64,000 nucleotides of DNA from Marchantia polymorpha subsp. ruderalis (GCA_037833965.1 AP031357.1:330001-394000); one strand, 5' to 3'; shown: positions 13,144 to 24,371, counted from the stretch's first letter. Numbers and translations are program-made. Notes: generated from the letters alone by a model not told the origin.

Positions 13144-14802
13144 CTAATATACTTTTTGTAATACTATGAGAATCAACATAAGTTATATATATGTTCACGG
13201 AGTGAGCATAGTATTTTTATAGTATTGCAAAAAATTCTATGAGTTGTATTTCAAAAACTAACTTTTGTTTCAAGAAGCTTCTACTAACTCTTTCCTACGG
13301 TACTTATCACACTAACTAAAGCCAATCAAAACCTGAATAAAAGCTTTCATTTATTCATGTCTTAAGATATAAAATATATATTACATGTAAGTGAGAAATC
13401 AAGAGAACCAAAATGCACAAGAGTTGATTCACGAAGTACGTGGTTAGACCTCGGCTACTCCAAGAGGTACCTCCACTTGATGAGACCCGATCTGAACCTA
13501 AATTGCTTACTGACACCCTTTAAGTTTTGTTTTATCAAGTGGGACCCAACCAACGTTACACATCATGCAGACGGTGCAAGTGCACAGAATAATCAAATGT
13601 AAAGTGAAGAGAGCGCCCCTTCATGTGCCAACACATGATGCTATAATATTTACAACCTCCACTCTTCTTGCTACAACCGGGAGTTTTAGGCCCAAGCAAT
13701 ACAGCAATTCTGCACCTTTCAATTGTTCCTTTATTTCCATGCGCCTCGCGACCCTCCCCAAGTTCTTAGAAATAATGTCTAGGCGTTACTTAGCCCGTAG
13801 CCGCTCCAGCAAAGCTCGGGGCATGAGCAAAGAGTAGACTGCACATCCAGAAGAAACACGCTGCTTGTATTACCTTGGACTAGTCAAAAGGAATTGAACC
13901 GGAGATCTCTGATCGGATCACACGAGACGTGTAGCCGGGCTGCCATGAAGAGCCCCATTGGGATCAGGAAGGTATTGCATACCTCGTCGAGGCTTATAGG
14001 AGCACCAAGGTCTTCATCAAAAAATCCTGAAGCTCAAATGAGCCAGGATTAAGTAAGTAAGTACAACTCTTGGGAATCACAGTCATTTGATACTCTAGAA
14101 CTCAAAGTTTGTCCTAGGAAATTGCTCGGCTCATACGAGATATTGGAGATAAAGAATGAAGCATAGGAGAATTTTGATGCCCATATTTTATGCATTGGTG
14201 CCCTACCTTTCAAGCCTTGTTTGTGGTTAAACGCGCATTGTGCATGTGTTTTTGCTTTTCGCCATGTTCAAATCTTGACACAAAATCACACCTACCGTTG
14301 CAACTCACTGCCATAAAACAAAAGTGCTGCTCTAGAATCCAACTTAGAATGATGAACTCTATGGATGTGAAATTTGAAGGCTAGCAGTCTAATTTAGATG
14401 CTTGCATATCTAGCACATAATTACCTTATGTGTTGTACGGTTGAGCATGATCAGCCTCACTAGCGCCATGTGGAATGAACTAGAATCATTGGTCCATCAA
14501 AGCTTGCATCATATGTGTACAAAATCATGTTTTAGAACTTTGAGACGGTGTTTTGTCGATGATGTCGCATCCGGACAAACAAATCTTGATGGATCCAATC
14601 AAGCAATTTAGGTTTTCATGTAATTCCATCAAGTAAGTACCTCACATTCCAAGGAAACACAAGAATTTTATTGCGAGAAACTCTTAGATAATGTTTGGGA
14701 CGAGTTAGATCTCGTAGCCCTTAGTAATCAAAATTGAATCCTAAAGCAAGTTATTCAAAAACGTAATCGATAATCAACACGATTTAAACCCAAATAATTC
14801 TT

Positions 14803-14995
14803 TGTGGTAGTGTAGTTATTTTTTCATTTTTTAGAAATAGAGTAGTTAGGACGGGAAATCCATCTAATTTTTAACTTTTAAGGTAATAGTAATTAGATTA
14901 GAAGAAAATAAGCCTTTTTGCTGTAGATGTTAAGTAGGAATAGAAAGCCCAAAGGATCTTCAGTAAAAGCGATTGGTCTTCGGAGGTTGGTGAGG
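14803..14995 (+). mobile_element. D2 element, 5' terminal fragment
   Basis: The sequence TGTGGTAGTGTAGTTATTTT resembles the 5' ends of the other family D copies (TGTGGTACCCCACTTTTGG in D1 and TGTGGTAACACACTTTTTG in D4), followed by the same kind of T-rich then A-rich tract. The fragment stops where A1 inserted, with target duplication GAGG at 14992-14995. D2 resumes at 37378. Similarity is limited to the terminus, so the start is probable rather than certain. Confidence 0.5.
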
Positions 14996-15293
14996 TGTCA
15001 TGTGTATACACGTTAGTGCAGTTGCAGATCGACGTTGGGGTCGATTTGAGTTCAGACACGTTGGATTCGAGTGTGAGTCGGGTGACATTGGGAGTCGGCT
15101 AACGTTGAGTAGCGGAGCGTAGGCTAGGTCGACTTTCCAGGTTTATAGTCATGGCAAGCTCAAAGAACTGTTAGTTCTTCGAGTTGAGCCTTTCGTACAG
15201 GGGTCAGTCCCATTAGCTTCGACTCTTATTCTACCTGCGAGTAGTGAGTTTGGCTCAACTCTTTGTACAATTTGTGTTTCGACACTGATTTTA
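14996..15293 (+). repeat. Y1, 5' terminal repeat of A1
   Basis: This 298-bp block recurs with few changes at 36967-37264. It starts TGTCATGTGTATACACG and ends GACACTGATTTTA. Unlike a normal 5' LTR it lacks the X segment that accompanies the 3' copy. It contains a palindrome whose second half, AGTTCTTCGAG (15173-15183), is complementary to the sequence just after Y1. Confidence 0.88.
15142..15183 (+). promoter_or_regulatory. Putative TATA box and transcript start of A1
   Basis: TTTATAG at 15142-15148 lies about 25-31 nt before AGTTCTTCGAG at 15173. In A2 a TATACAG motif stands about 30 nt before the same block. A start at the first A would give an RNA whose first 11 nt can pair with the primer-binding site. 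Start site is inferred, not seen. Confidence 0.45.
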
Positions 15294-15304
15294 CTCGAAG
15301 AACT
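15294..15304 (+). other. Self-complementary primer-binding site of A1
   Basis: CTCGAAGAACT follows Y1 directly and is the exact reverse complement of AGTTCTTCGAG within Y1. No match to a tRNA 3' end is apparent to me. In Tf1/sushi-type elements the first 11 nt of the transcript fold back on such a site and prime reverse transcription. The A2 copy has the same 11 nt at the same place. Confidence 0.6.
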
Positions 15305-18300
15305 CCGCGTAATCTATCGTTGAGGTGAATTTTGCAGTCAGAACTTGTTTATTGAGAGCTTTGTTTGTCGGAAGAGCGTCTTGGAATGGTCGGTGGAGGG
15401 AGAGATGAATTGGCTCAAGTTGCATTTGCAAGAACTTCGGAACAGTTGCCTGGAAGAAGAAATTGGTGTAGAGGTTTGACAAAAAATTGATGTAGCTTTG
15501 ATAGTTGTAGATTGCGGATTTCCTGTAGGCTCATTTTCCTCGGCGGGTGTGAATTCTGTTCCCACGGGTGTGAAGGCTGTTCCAGATCTTGTTGCGTCAC
15601 ATTTGCTGTGTGGAGTTTTGAATTTTTGAGCTCCCAAGTTTGAGGTCGTAGGTTTGTGGTGTCGTGTGGTGCTTGGGATTCCAGGGAAATCCTCGGGTTC
15701 CGTCGGCCGGGAATTGCAAGAAAGGATTCTTTCTAGAGCGGGATTGGATTTGGTAGGAGAATTGAATCAGCATTGTGTTTGAGCTGGCTGCGGAAATTGA
15801 GAAGGTTAGCAGGAGTGGACGCTGAAATTGGAGTGAGTTTGTCGACTACAAGAGTGCATCCTTGTCATCAAGGTTTATTAGAGCGCAACATTGGGTGGCT
15901 CCATTATAAGGCGTACTGAAGGGTCGATGACTGGCAGATTCCTTTCTCTGTAGTCTCGGTTTTCAGAAGACGGGCGCAGTAAGGTGAACAAGGAGCAGTC
16001 GGGGACTCAGGCGCAGTTCGAGAAGTCCTTGCTATTCTGGTGTAGTACCAAGGAAATCAAAGCACTGTGTCGAGACTTTCGCGTCAGAGATCTATCACTT
16101 CATTTGGGGCAGGCAGTGTGAACTAGCTCGTGCTTTGATGATACTACGTCTAGAGGTTTGTGGATCTCTTTCAGCTTCTCGACAAGGTCTTGGTTTCCAG
16201 AGCACAGTGCACCGGGGTATTGAAGGAGGTCTGGTGTAGTGGACAATGTAATTCTGGAGACAAGAATAAGTGAGTGTAATATGATTAGGAAGCTCAAGTC
16301 ACAATGAGTGAGGGAGTGATATTTATCAATAGTGAAAATGTGATACCGAGGGTGGCTCTTCAGACTGAAGAGAAGTTTCTCGCTTGATTCTTGTGACTGT
16401 GCTTAACAGTTAAGAAAATTGAAAGCGTACTTAGCAGGCACACTGAGAAGTCAAGACACGATCAGATAAGCAAATCAAGATCTGAGTGGAGCTAAAACTG
16501 CTAAACAGAATGGGTTGCTCTATCATGGCAGTCAGATCTAATTACTGAAGACACTCGGAAGTCTGCACAAGGTCCGCGTAGAACATCAATGAACAAGAAA
16601 AGAGAGCACTCGAACCATGAAATTAGCTATTTTAGACAAAAGTCAAAGTGATATGCGGAAGATGCAAGTGAAGATGATGTAAAGGTTGCAGGTGTGCATG
16701 ATGCGGGGAAAGTTTCACGCGGTCAAGGTTGGAGGATCCAAACAAAAGATGTTTTGAAATTTTGTTACCACGTTCTTGGAATGTCATTTGGAGAACTCTC
16801 TCTATCGTCCATGCTAGAGCAATTTTGCCTCCGTTTTAGTGCGTGGTTGAGATCGAGATATCAATTGGAGTACAACATTTGAAGTCTGGATCTTCCTCGC
16901 TTTTGGGGGTTGGAATTTGTAGGGTGAAAAGAGGGAGCTAGTAAGAGGATGAAGAGCATCAAAGCTCCGTGTGCATGAGCTACTCCCGCACGGTGTAGAG
17001 TCTAGACTTCAGATTTCATCGAGTGATTTTTGACAGAGATAGTAATTATTCTCCTATCGTATGAGACCGAGTCCCATCATCCTCAGCGGACGATGTCATT
17101 CCGTGATTTGCTTGGTGGAGTGAAGACCCACATTTGCGGTTCGAGTTGATTCAACTAGAAATCAGCTATTTGACGCACTATTTGCATGCAACGGTGCTTC
17201 AACTGGGAGGAAAGGGAGTCAAGAATATTTAAAAAGGATTTTACTCCGCTGTACGTGGACTCCAGAATTGGTGTATTGTCCAGTCCGGCAACAGTTAAGA
17301 GGTTCAAATTGACACGTGTACATACCGTAAACTCAAGCGGACGAAATTGCATGGTGGACTTCACTAGGTCCGTAGGCACAGCGACGGAAAGTTTAGGAAA
17401 ACAGTGCGCGCTTGTTCGGGATGTTGTGGAAGAGTGATTGGAGTTGCAGAAAAGGATATGTGGACTATACGACGGCAAGATGCAATGCTGCGAATGATGG
17501 AATGAGAGGGCCAAGAAAGAAAAAAAAACATCAATGTACAGGAGCACAAATTTTTGAGACTGAAGAGGTTGTCATGGAGGAACCATGGTTTGTTCTTGAC
17601 CAAGAGTAAAACATGTTGGAAGTCGACTAAGTAGGAATTTTGAAAAGTAAAATCAACCATTTTGCAAAGTTTTGGACAGCATAGAATGTAAGTTTTTTTT
17701 TGTATAAGAATTAATTTGCCTTTCTTATTTTTTGTTGAAAAAAAAAATTTAAAAAAAAATTGAGAAGAAAAGTTTTTGAAGAGATTGAGAATTTGCACTC
17801 GTCTCACTTACTATGGTTTTTTGATTGCGAAAACATTGTACTCCTATATATATGACGTGGTCAACATTATACTAGAGTTTTTAGTGTTTCCTGTATGTGT
17901 TAGTTGAAGTGGTGGACGTATACATTTCATCCGTATACCATTTCTTCTGGGGAACGAGTAGAGTAGGCGGACGTTTTAGATTCCTTGCCTAGGTAGAAGG
18001 GGAGAAGTGAGTTGTCGGACGAGACAGTTTGGCGGAGATATCTTCTTGGCGACGCGATGTAGGAGATAGCAGTGGTGACGGAAGGTGACAGGGGACGATG
18101 GAGCTCGACTCGGGATCGCGATGCGAGGCGACTGCCTGTGTGTTGTGTTGTTCTGTGATGTGTTTCATTTTGGCTAGAGAGTCGTTGCTAGCTATTTGCT
18201 TGTGTTTGGATCCTCTCTAGTCTTGCTTCTTGATGCGCGCCCGTGTAGGGGTTGAAGCTGATTCTCGAAGTAGTTTTACTCCAGTGTGTTGTCGATAGTG

Positions 18301-18659
18301 CGGCAGGATTTGATCACCGGCGCCTATCTTTGTTTCTCTCAGGGCGAGACTGGAGTGATGACCAGTGGACCATGAGAGTCTTCTTGCGGTGATGACAGGT
18401 TAGGTTGCCCATACCCAAAGTCAGTAGGGCTAGAGTAGGTTAATGCAGGGATGAGGGCAGGTGGAGTTGTGGCAGTGGTGCCGGTTGATGAGTTAGTCAT
18501 CACGGAGGAGTTTGATGGTTCCGTTGAGGACTGTGGAGGATTTACGCGGAGTGGGTTGAGGTATCTGCTACCTCATCCTAGCGCAACATTGGTTGCAGAG
18601 GCGCGGGATGTGGCAGATAGCGGATCTTTGGTGGTGATATTATCTAGGGTCTCACACTT
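15305..18659 (+). other. Long leader of A1, no gene recognised
   Basis: About 3.36 kb separates the primer site from gag, almost the same length as in A2 (about 3.37 kb). The sequence is of balanced composition with only short frames (for example 16694-16882 and 17412-17609), none recognisable. The part from about 18060, with TGCTTGTGTTTGGAT and similar blocks, aligns by eye with A2 around 51600-51800; further upstream I cannot align the two. Confidence 0.6.
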
Positions 18660-19130
18660 GTGGACTGGGACATGGACGAGATGTACGGGACCATGAAGGG
18701 CCCACAACGGTACTCAGGTGCAGTGGGCACCATTGAGTTGGATGATTTAATCCAGGAGTTTGACACGTGGTGCAATATGCAGTTCTTGCGTAACCCCACA
18801 TTGTTTACACCCTTCTTTGCATGGAAGGACTTGTTTCAGCATCTAGAGGAGCTTCCCATGGATGACTATCATGAGTTTGGGAGAGAGTATGCTGTGGAGA
18901 TTGACGCATGGAGGCGTCATTGGTCTCCAAACTATATGTCAATCATCCAGGGTGGTGTTGGTACCCGTGGAGGTGTGAGTGGTAGCATCTTCGATGGTGC
19001 TAGTGGAGCAGGTACCAGTAGCGGTGCTGTTAGCTTTGCCAGTAGCAGGACGAGTGGAGAGGCTATTGGTGTACCTTCGTTCAGCCCCATTCCTGAGTTC
19101 TTCAAGAGGTTGAGGAAGAACTATTAGGGG
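18660..19130 (+). pseudogene. A1 gag, N-terminal part
   Basis: The frame starts MDWDMDEMYGTMKGPQRYSG and contains LDDLIQEFDTWCNMQF, FFAWKDLFQHLE and DYHEFGREYAVEIDAWRRHW, then a Gly/Ser/Thr-rich stretch and EFFKRLRKNY. A2 gag has the same blocks at 50700-51142. This is the capsid-like portion of a Ty3-type Gag; it would package element RNA in cytoplasmic particles. The coding sequence is interrupted by D1 and continues at 25328 with a segment matching A2 residue for residue in the right place. A stop replaces the Gln codon next to the insertion. Confidence 0.8.
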
Positions 19131-19550
19131 GTGAGTGTGGTACCCCACTTTTGGTATTTTTGAGTAAATTAAAACATTTTTGGAAAATGATACCGTGGCA
19201 GCAGTGTAAATAGCCTTCGGTGCATCAAAACAGAGTGAAATTGGAAGATCGTAGAGATTCTCGAGAGAACTCGTAGAATCCAGGAGTTGGGTGCAACGTC
19301 GGGGACGGACACCACCCTACATGCGGGCTCTGAAGGAATAACCCCTTCGGCGCAAGGCGCAAAATCCGCCTTCGGCGCTGCGCCTTTGACGCTAGAGGAA
19401 TCCTTCAAAACTTGAGGAATTCCCGAACGCCTCGACTTGGTTAGGGTCTCGTTGGAAAGAGCTCGACGCGCTGATTCTAACGAGCCCAAGAACGCCATGA
19501 ACGGATGAGGACGCCGGGAGTTATGAAGGTCGCAAGATACTCAGCTTCTC

Positions 19551-20049
19551 GCCTACGAGTAGGCGAGGAAAGTTTGTCCTATGCGCGGACGAAGGCAGTT
19601 CGCCTACGCGTAGGCGAAATAGGGTTTGACGTCGGCGCGATGTCCGCCGCGAATGTTGCCTACGCGTAGGCGAGGAAACCTCTGCCCAAGCGGACGAGCA
19701 AAGTTCGCCTACGCACAGGCGCTCCGGCGTCGGCGGGAAATCCGCCTTCGGCCCTAGAAATGCGCCTTCGGGGTTAGAAATTGTACGGCGCCTTCGGCGC
19801 CAGCGCAGCAGCGCGGACGGGCGAGGACCCACCGGAGTGGTAAAAATCCGTACGGACCGTACGGACTGTACGGACGAAACGGATGAGTGCGCCTCCGGTC
19901 GGACGGAGTAACGGCGACAAGAGCGCCGACGGAGGGGCGAGAAATGGACAGCCTGGACGGAGCCTGTTGACCGCGGTCAACGCCTTCGGCGCCAGCGCAG
20001 CAGCGCGGACGGAATTCGCCTACGCGTAGGCGAGCGCCTACGCACAGGC
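19551..20049. repeat. Cluster of GCCTACGCGTAGGC palindromes
   Basis: Perfect 14-bp palindromes GCCTACGCGTAGGC occur at 19602, 19658 and 20018; one-step variants (GCCTACGAGTAGGC, GCCTACGCACAGGC) at 19551, 19707 and 20036. Five more copies lie in the D1 coding linker (22565, 22621, 22646, 22663, 22984). The leader also holds many CGCCTTCGGCG units and a TACGGAC tandem at about 19848-19876. These are not seen at this density in D3 or D4. Confidence 0.8.
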
Positions 20050-20628
20050 AGATGAAGTTCCGCGCCGGCGGAGATTCCGCCTACGCAGAAGAAAGTTCAA
20101 CTTTTGTCCGATGCGCGGACGATCGCCTTCGGCGGAGGGGGATTGGCCGAAGAGTGGTACGAACGAGTGTAGCGCGCAAGGCGAGAAATCCGCCTTCGGT
20201 GCTGCGCACCCATGTCCGCTGCGTAGTACGCTAGCGGAGTTCAAATTTGCCAATTCGAGCGTGTGAATTAAATCGGCGTCGGCGGAGCGTGAAGCCGCGC
20301 GTGAGAGAGGAGACCGTTTTAGCGCGGAGCCGGCGCGGCCATCAAGTGATTCGACCCTCACGACCGAGAGCCAACCATGACCTTCGACCAGGAGACGGAG
20401 GGCGCCCCATTCTTGAATTCGCGATTTCATTTTCTAGTGCGAGCTGCGCGCGTCCACCTGCTAGCTGTTAAACAGTCCAGACATCGCCGCGCGGAGGATT
20501 ACTTGTTGATTGAGAGAGAATTGAGTGCGCGCGATTTGGAATTGAGTGAGATTAGAGTTTGCAGAGGGAGCAAGGAGCTCGAGCGGAGCAGAGAGAGAGT
20601 TAGCGAGCAAGCTAATTTCAAGAACGCA

Positions 20629-23600
20629 ATGTCGAAGCTGAACAGATTGCGGATGCTGCCGCTCCGGCTTCCACAGAACGGGTTGCGTGCCTACAAGGAG
20701 CGGCTGATTGCAAGAAAGCTCAATTTCTTGCTGTGGGGATGGAATTACATTTGTGTGGACATGGTGCGCGAATGGCTGGAACCACAGCGACCACCTACGC
20801 GCGGATTGCGTCCGCATGTAGATCGGTGGACTGTCCATGATTGGGCGCAGGCATTGGGGAGGTGTGCCGACATCGAAGGGTACCTCCTCTTTGATAGTGA
20901 GAGCGTCAAGGTGTCGAAGCAAGACGATGCGCAATTTGTGAAATTGTTCAAACGGGAGAGGTCTACCAAGAATGGGTACAAGACCCGCGACTACAAAGAT
21001 CGCTTCTGCCGAACTTTAGCGGCAGCGCTGCTGCAATTGCTGCAGCCACACCGCACCTCCTACATCACCTTGTGGCAGGTTTCTTTTGTGGAGCTCATCT
21101 TGGAGGGAGCTCCAGTTCACTAGGCGAGCATCCTGCACAGAGTGATGCGACAGCACGCATTCGAGTAGAAGGGGGGAACTCTCAATCACCTCTCCCCTTT
21201 CTTGATAAACTTCTATCGGCAGAGGAATTGTCTGACCGCGGCGGAGCTCGCTCGCTTTCCGCCATTGTCCGTCGACCATCCCGGGAAGTATGTGCGGGAT
21301 AAAGAGGTCGACACCGATGCAGAGGACTCACCAGCTTCTACTCCGCCGACACGGCGGGACGAGGGAAAAAGCACACCCGCAGCAAGAGTGCCACAGAAGC
21401 GTCGATGGAGAGAGGAGTCAGAGGAGGAGCAGCATCGAGAACCCACTGCTCCCATACGACAGCGGCCACTGCACTGTAAGACCAGGTGTTGCACATATGT
21501 ACTAAGTCTTAGAAGTGGTCAAGGGAATAAGGATGATTAGCCAAGGCATAGCTAAGACTAGCTAGTTATGACTAAACTAGTTAGTTATAACTAAGTTTAT
21601 CTAGTCATGACTAAGTTTAGCTACAATGTCTATAGTTGGCGGAGTAATTAGCGGAGTTCTAGAAGAATGGAGTGAGCACTTCTATTTTGTCTTTTACAAG
21701 GAGTGAGCACTTCTATTTTGTCTTATACAAAAGTTCTAGATTCCAAGGGATTAGATATTTGACTAGAAGCTTGGATTTGATTGGTTTGACTAAATGTATG
21801 AAAGATGATTGGCTAGACTAAGTCTAATGTTGACTTAGTGGCTAGGAAGCTTGTAGAAGTTTAAAAGCTTCAAATGGCATGTCGCCACCTCAACCTTGGA
21901 TTCCGGAAGCTTCTAAAAGGTTTAGGTAGGCCAATGGCATGTTGCCACGTAGAGAAGGTTAGTCAAACTTACCTAGGTAAAAGTAAGTTAGGAGAAATTA
22001 CCACATGTTACTATGGTAACTTCTCAAGTAGTATAAATAGAGAGGTAGAGTAGCACCTCTCAAGCAAGTTTGGAGAGTCATGTGTGAGGACTTGTTTCAG
22101 TAATGAAGGAGTGAAGTTTTTGAGTATCTTGGAGTATCGACGTGTGTTTGCATTTATGTGAAGAGGGTGATGTGAGGAGAGTTTGTGTGTGAGTTGAAGT
22201 GATACATGAGAGTTTGTAAGAGAAGGTGTTTGGGACATGAGTGAGAGTATGAATCTTAGTCTTCTAGAACCATGATGCGCTACCACAAAGCCATCAGAGG
22301 TAAACCTGAGTGAGAGTCAGCCCGGAGGTTGCAACACGAAGTGTGCAGCCGGCCGAAGCAGAAGGCGTGCAGGCTTGTGTTACCAACTAGCAGCGCGGAC
22401 ACGGCGACGATCGCCACGGAGAAGGGAAGTGCGTCGCCGGAGAGGATCGAGAGAGCGCGGACGTCTGCAGGGGCGGCGGACCACGCTACACCTCCGACGG
22501 ACGAGAGGCGGCCTTCGGGCCAAGGGCCTCCGGAGTTACCACGTGCGATGCGGACGAGTGTGCCACCTACGCACAGGCGAGTTTCAGGGGATAGGCGACC
22601 TCAAGCGGACGTGGACCTCCGCCTACGCGTAGGCAGAGAAAGTTCGCCTACGCACAGGCGGCCGTCTACGAGTAGGCAGGAGTCACCCCCGATACAACGT
22701 AGGAAGGGGAAGAAGCCGGCGGAGGATCCGCCTTCGGGTCAAGGGCCTTCGGAACCAGAGCCTTCGGGACCAGACCCTCCGGCGTATAACGCGCCGCGAT
22801 TTGCGCCTTCGGCGCCATGGCCTTCGGACCAACGAGTTTTGAGAAGGGAGCGTGCGGAGACCGCACCTTCGGCGGGTAATCCGCCGGCAGATGCGCCTTC
22901 GGCGGTAGGGCCTTCGGGGCCAGGGACATCGGGCGAGCGGCCTCCGGCTCTGCGCTTGCGGCGGACCAGGCGCCGGTACTTGCGCCTACGCGCAGGCCAG
23001 ACGCAGCCCTCACGCAGGACCTAACGGAGGAGCGGATTGTCTGTCCGCGGGACGAAATTCGGGTGCGTTTATTTTGTGCGGGGTGCGCGATGCGCAATTA
23101 CATCCCGCACAGACACATTCCGCTCGATCGCCTTCGGCGGCGGACGTCGGCGGCGAAGAGGACACGATCGACGAGCGACAGGCGGATGATGGAGATGTAG
23201 CACGGCCACATTCATCCACCGCCTTGGACATTTTAGCGGGGAGCAGCGAAGCTGCAGGAGTGCCTTCGGCGGCAGCACTCGTAGACAACTCGCAGCCCCA
23301 CTCGGGTCAGTCGCCAACGCAATCAATGGCGACCGAAATCCTCCCCTCGGATGATGACGAAGGAGTCTCCACAGAAGCAATGTCGGGATCGGGAGACACC
23401 GAGGAGGAGGAGGAGGAAATTGTTGGAGCGCCGGCGGCGGCGCTCTCTGAGCAGGTAATACCTCTGCTAAGGTACTTGGATCGCAAATTTGATAAATACG
23501 CCGATCCACTCCAGCCGGGGTCCTACATCGAGTTAGTGCGCAGGCGGACTCGCACTAAAGTCCACACCAGCAAGCTACTAGCTAGGGTGGATCGGGAACT

Positions 23601-24306
23601 CAAGGATTTACGGGAGAAGCATGCGTGTTTGTGGAAAGAGTATAATCTCGTGCGGAAGTCGCACACCCACTACGACGCATTGAAGCAGGCGAGACTGGAA
23701 GAGCTCACAAGGGATGTGGTGAAGACCACGGAAGAACTGATTTCTGAGAAGACGCAGAATCAGGTTCTGTCAGAGGAGCTCGTGCGACAGACGCGGTTGT
23801 TGGCGGAGTGTCAACTCGCACGACAGGCGGATGAGGATTTAATCCGCAGGCTGCAGTCGGAGTGCGGGGAATTGAGAGCTCAGCGTGCGGAGGCCGAATC
23901 GCAGTTGGTGGTAATTGAAGATGATCGTAGGCGAGAGGCAGATCGCACGAAGGAGGAGATGGCCAGGCGAGTTGCCCACTGTCTCAAGGGCTACGCCCAC
24001 TGGGAAGTGGCGGCGCAGGAGAAACTCACACTGCGTGAGTTGGAGCTTCGTGCAGCCGGGTTGTTGTCAGGTGACAGTAGGAGTCGGCGGAAGGTGGCGA
24101 AGAAGTTAGATTCCTTTCTGTCGAAGGCGCGGGATACCATGTCCACCCTTGAGGCGGAGGTGTCCGCGGCGTTGCAGCGTTTGGGACTGCGCAGTCGAGC
24201 GGAAGACTGGCAGGGTAGGGAGTTAGTGCGCGGCAGTCCGTCGCGCAGGAGGCGAAGCATAGGTTCCGCGGAGTGTAGTGTAGCGTGGTTCCGTGCCGGC
24301 GTGTAG
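20629..24306 (+). pseudogene. D1 coiled-coil protein gene, broken
   Basis: The start MSKLNRLRMLPLRLPQ is chosen because D4 has MSKVPQLRVSPLRVPQ at the same place. Domains: a Trp-rich N-terminal region (LLWGWNYICVDMVREWL, WAQALGRCAD, NGYKTRDYKDRFCRTLA) to about 21290; a basic/acidic linker; after the insertion, a Pro/Ser/Arg-rich linker made largely of CCTTCGG units (22350-23030); then from 23190 the acidic segment, SEQVIPLLRYLDRK, a long coiled coil (about 23560-23960) and CLKGYAHWEVAAQEK with a basic tail. Defects: TAG at 21121-21123, another near 21164, the insertion at 21475, and a frame change near 23030. Function unknown. The coiled coil suggests self-assembly or a structural role. Confidence 0.75.
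21475..22346 (+). mobile_element. 872-bp insertion in D1 ORF, probable solo LTR or small nonautonomous element
   Basis: Comparison with D4 shows that codons for RPLH and SRPKQ, adjacent in D4-like proteins, are separated here. The insert begins TGTAAGACCAGGTGTTGCAC and ends near TTGCAACACGAAGTG; GTGTTGCA and TGCAACAC form inverted repeats near the two ends. It has no ORF, a strong TATA box (GTATAAATAG, 22031-22040) and a repeated 25-bp unit (GGAGTGAGCACTTCTATTTT...) near 21665-21720. The target duplication is unclear (TGCAC against TGTGC), so exact ends are uncertain. Confidence 0.6.
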
Positions 24307-24354
24307 CATAGTGCAGTGTAGTGCTAGTTAGGACTTAGAAGGTATAAAGTAGTT

Positions 24355-24371
24355 CAAGGCGTCTTGCCTTG
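24355..24371 (+). other. Conserved hairpin downstream of the D1 ORF
   Basis: CAAGGC-GTCTT-GCCTTG forms a 6-bp stem just after TATAAAGTAG. D4 has the same stem with a changed loop (57756-57772), and D3 has a different stem, CCCAAGG/CCTTGGG (63965-63984), at the equivalent position. This pattern suggests a structure kept in family D RNAs, perhaps for 3'-end formation or recognition. Confidence 0.55.

Larger units (their letters stand above)
9334..14802. other. Spacer without recognisable genes
   Basis: Composition changes along this stretch: AT-rich to about 10900, more balanced from 11000 to 12800, then AT-rich again. Frames at 11961-12221, 12343-12555, 13565-13837 and 14190-14384 are short, overlap others on either strand and match nothing I know. 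Apart from two inverted repeats listed separately I see no boundaries. The balanced part could contain exons of a host gene or an old element, but I cannot support one. Confidence 0.4.

Noticed and set aside
13868..13960. GGAATTGAACCGGAGATCTC looked like the T-arm side of a tRNA on the minus strand.
   Set aside because: The T-stem bases do not pair, and no matching anticodon arm or acceptor stem could be found nearby.
15159..15185. The GAAGAAC...GTTCTTC palindrome in Y as a heat-shock element.
   Set aside because: The spacing between GAA and TTC units does not fit alternating 5-bp heat-shock repeats. The self-priming explanation accounts for it better.
22329..23024. A 231-codon Pro/Arg/Ser-rich frame as an independent gene.
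   Set aside because: It is the linker of the broken D1 gene: it follows an insertion, matches the D4 linker position and is flanked by the D1 N- and C-terminal domains.
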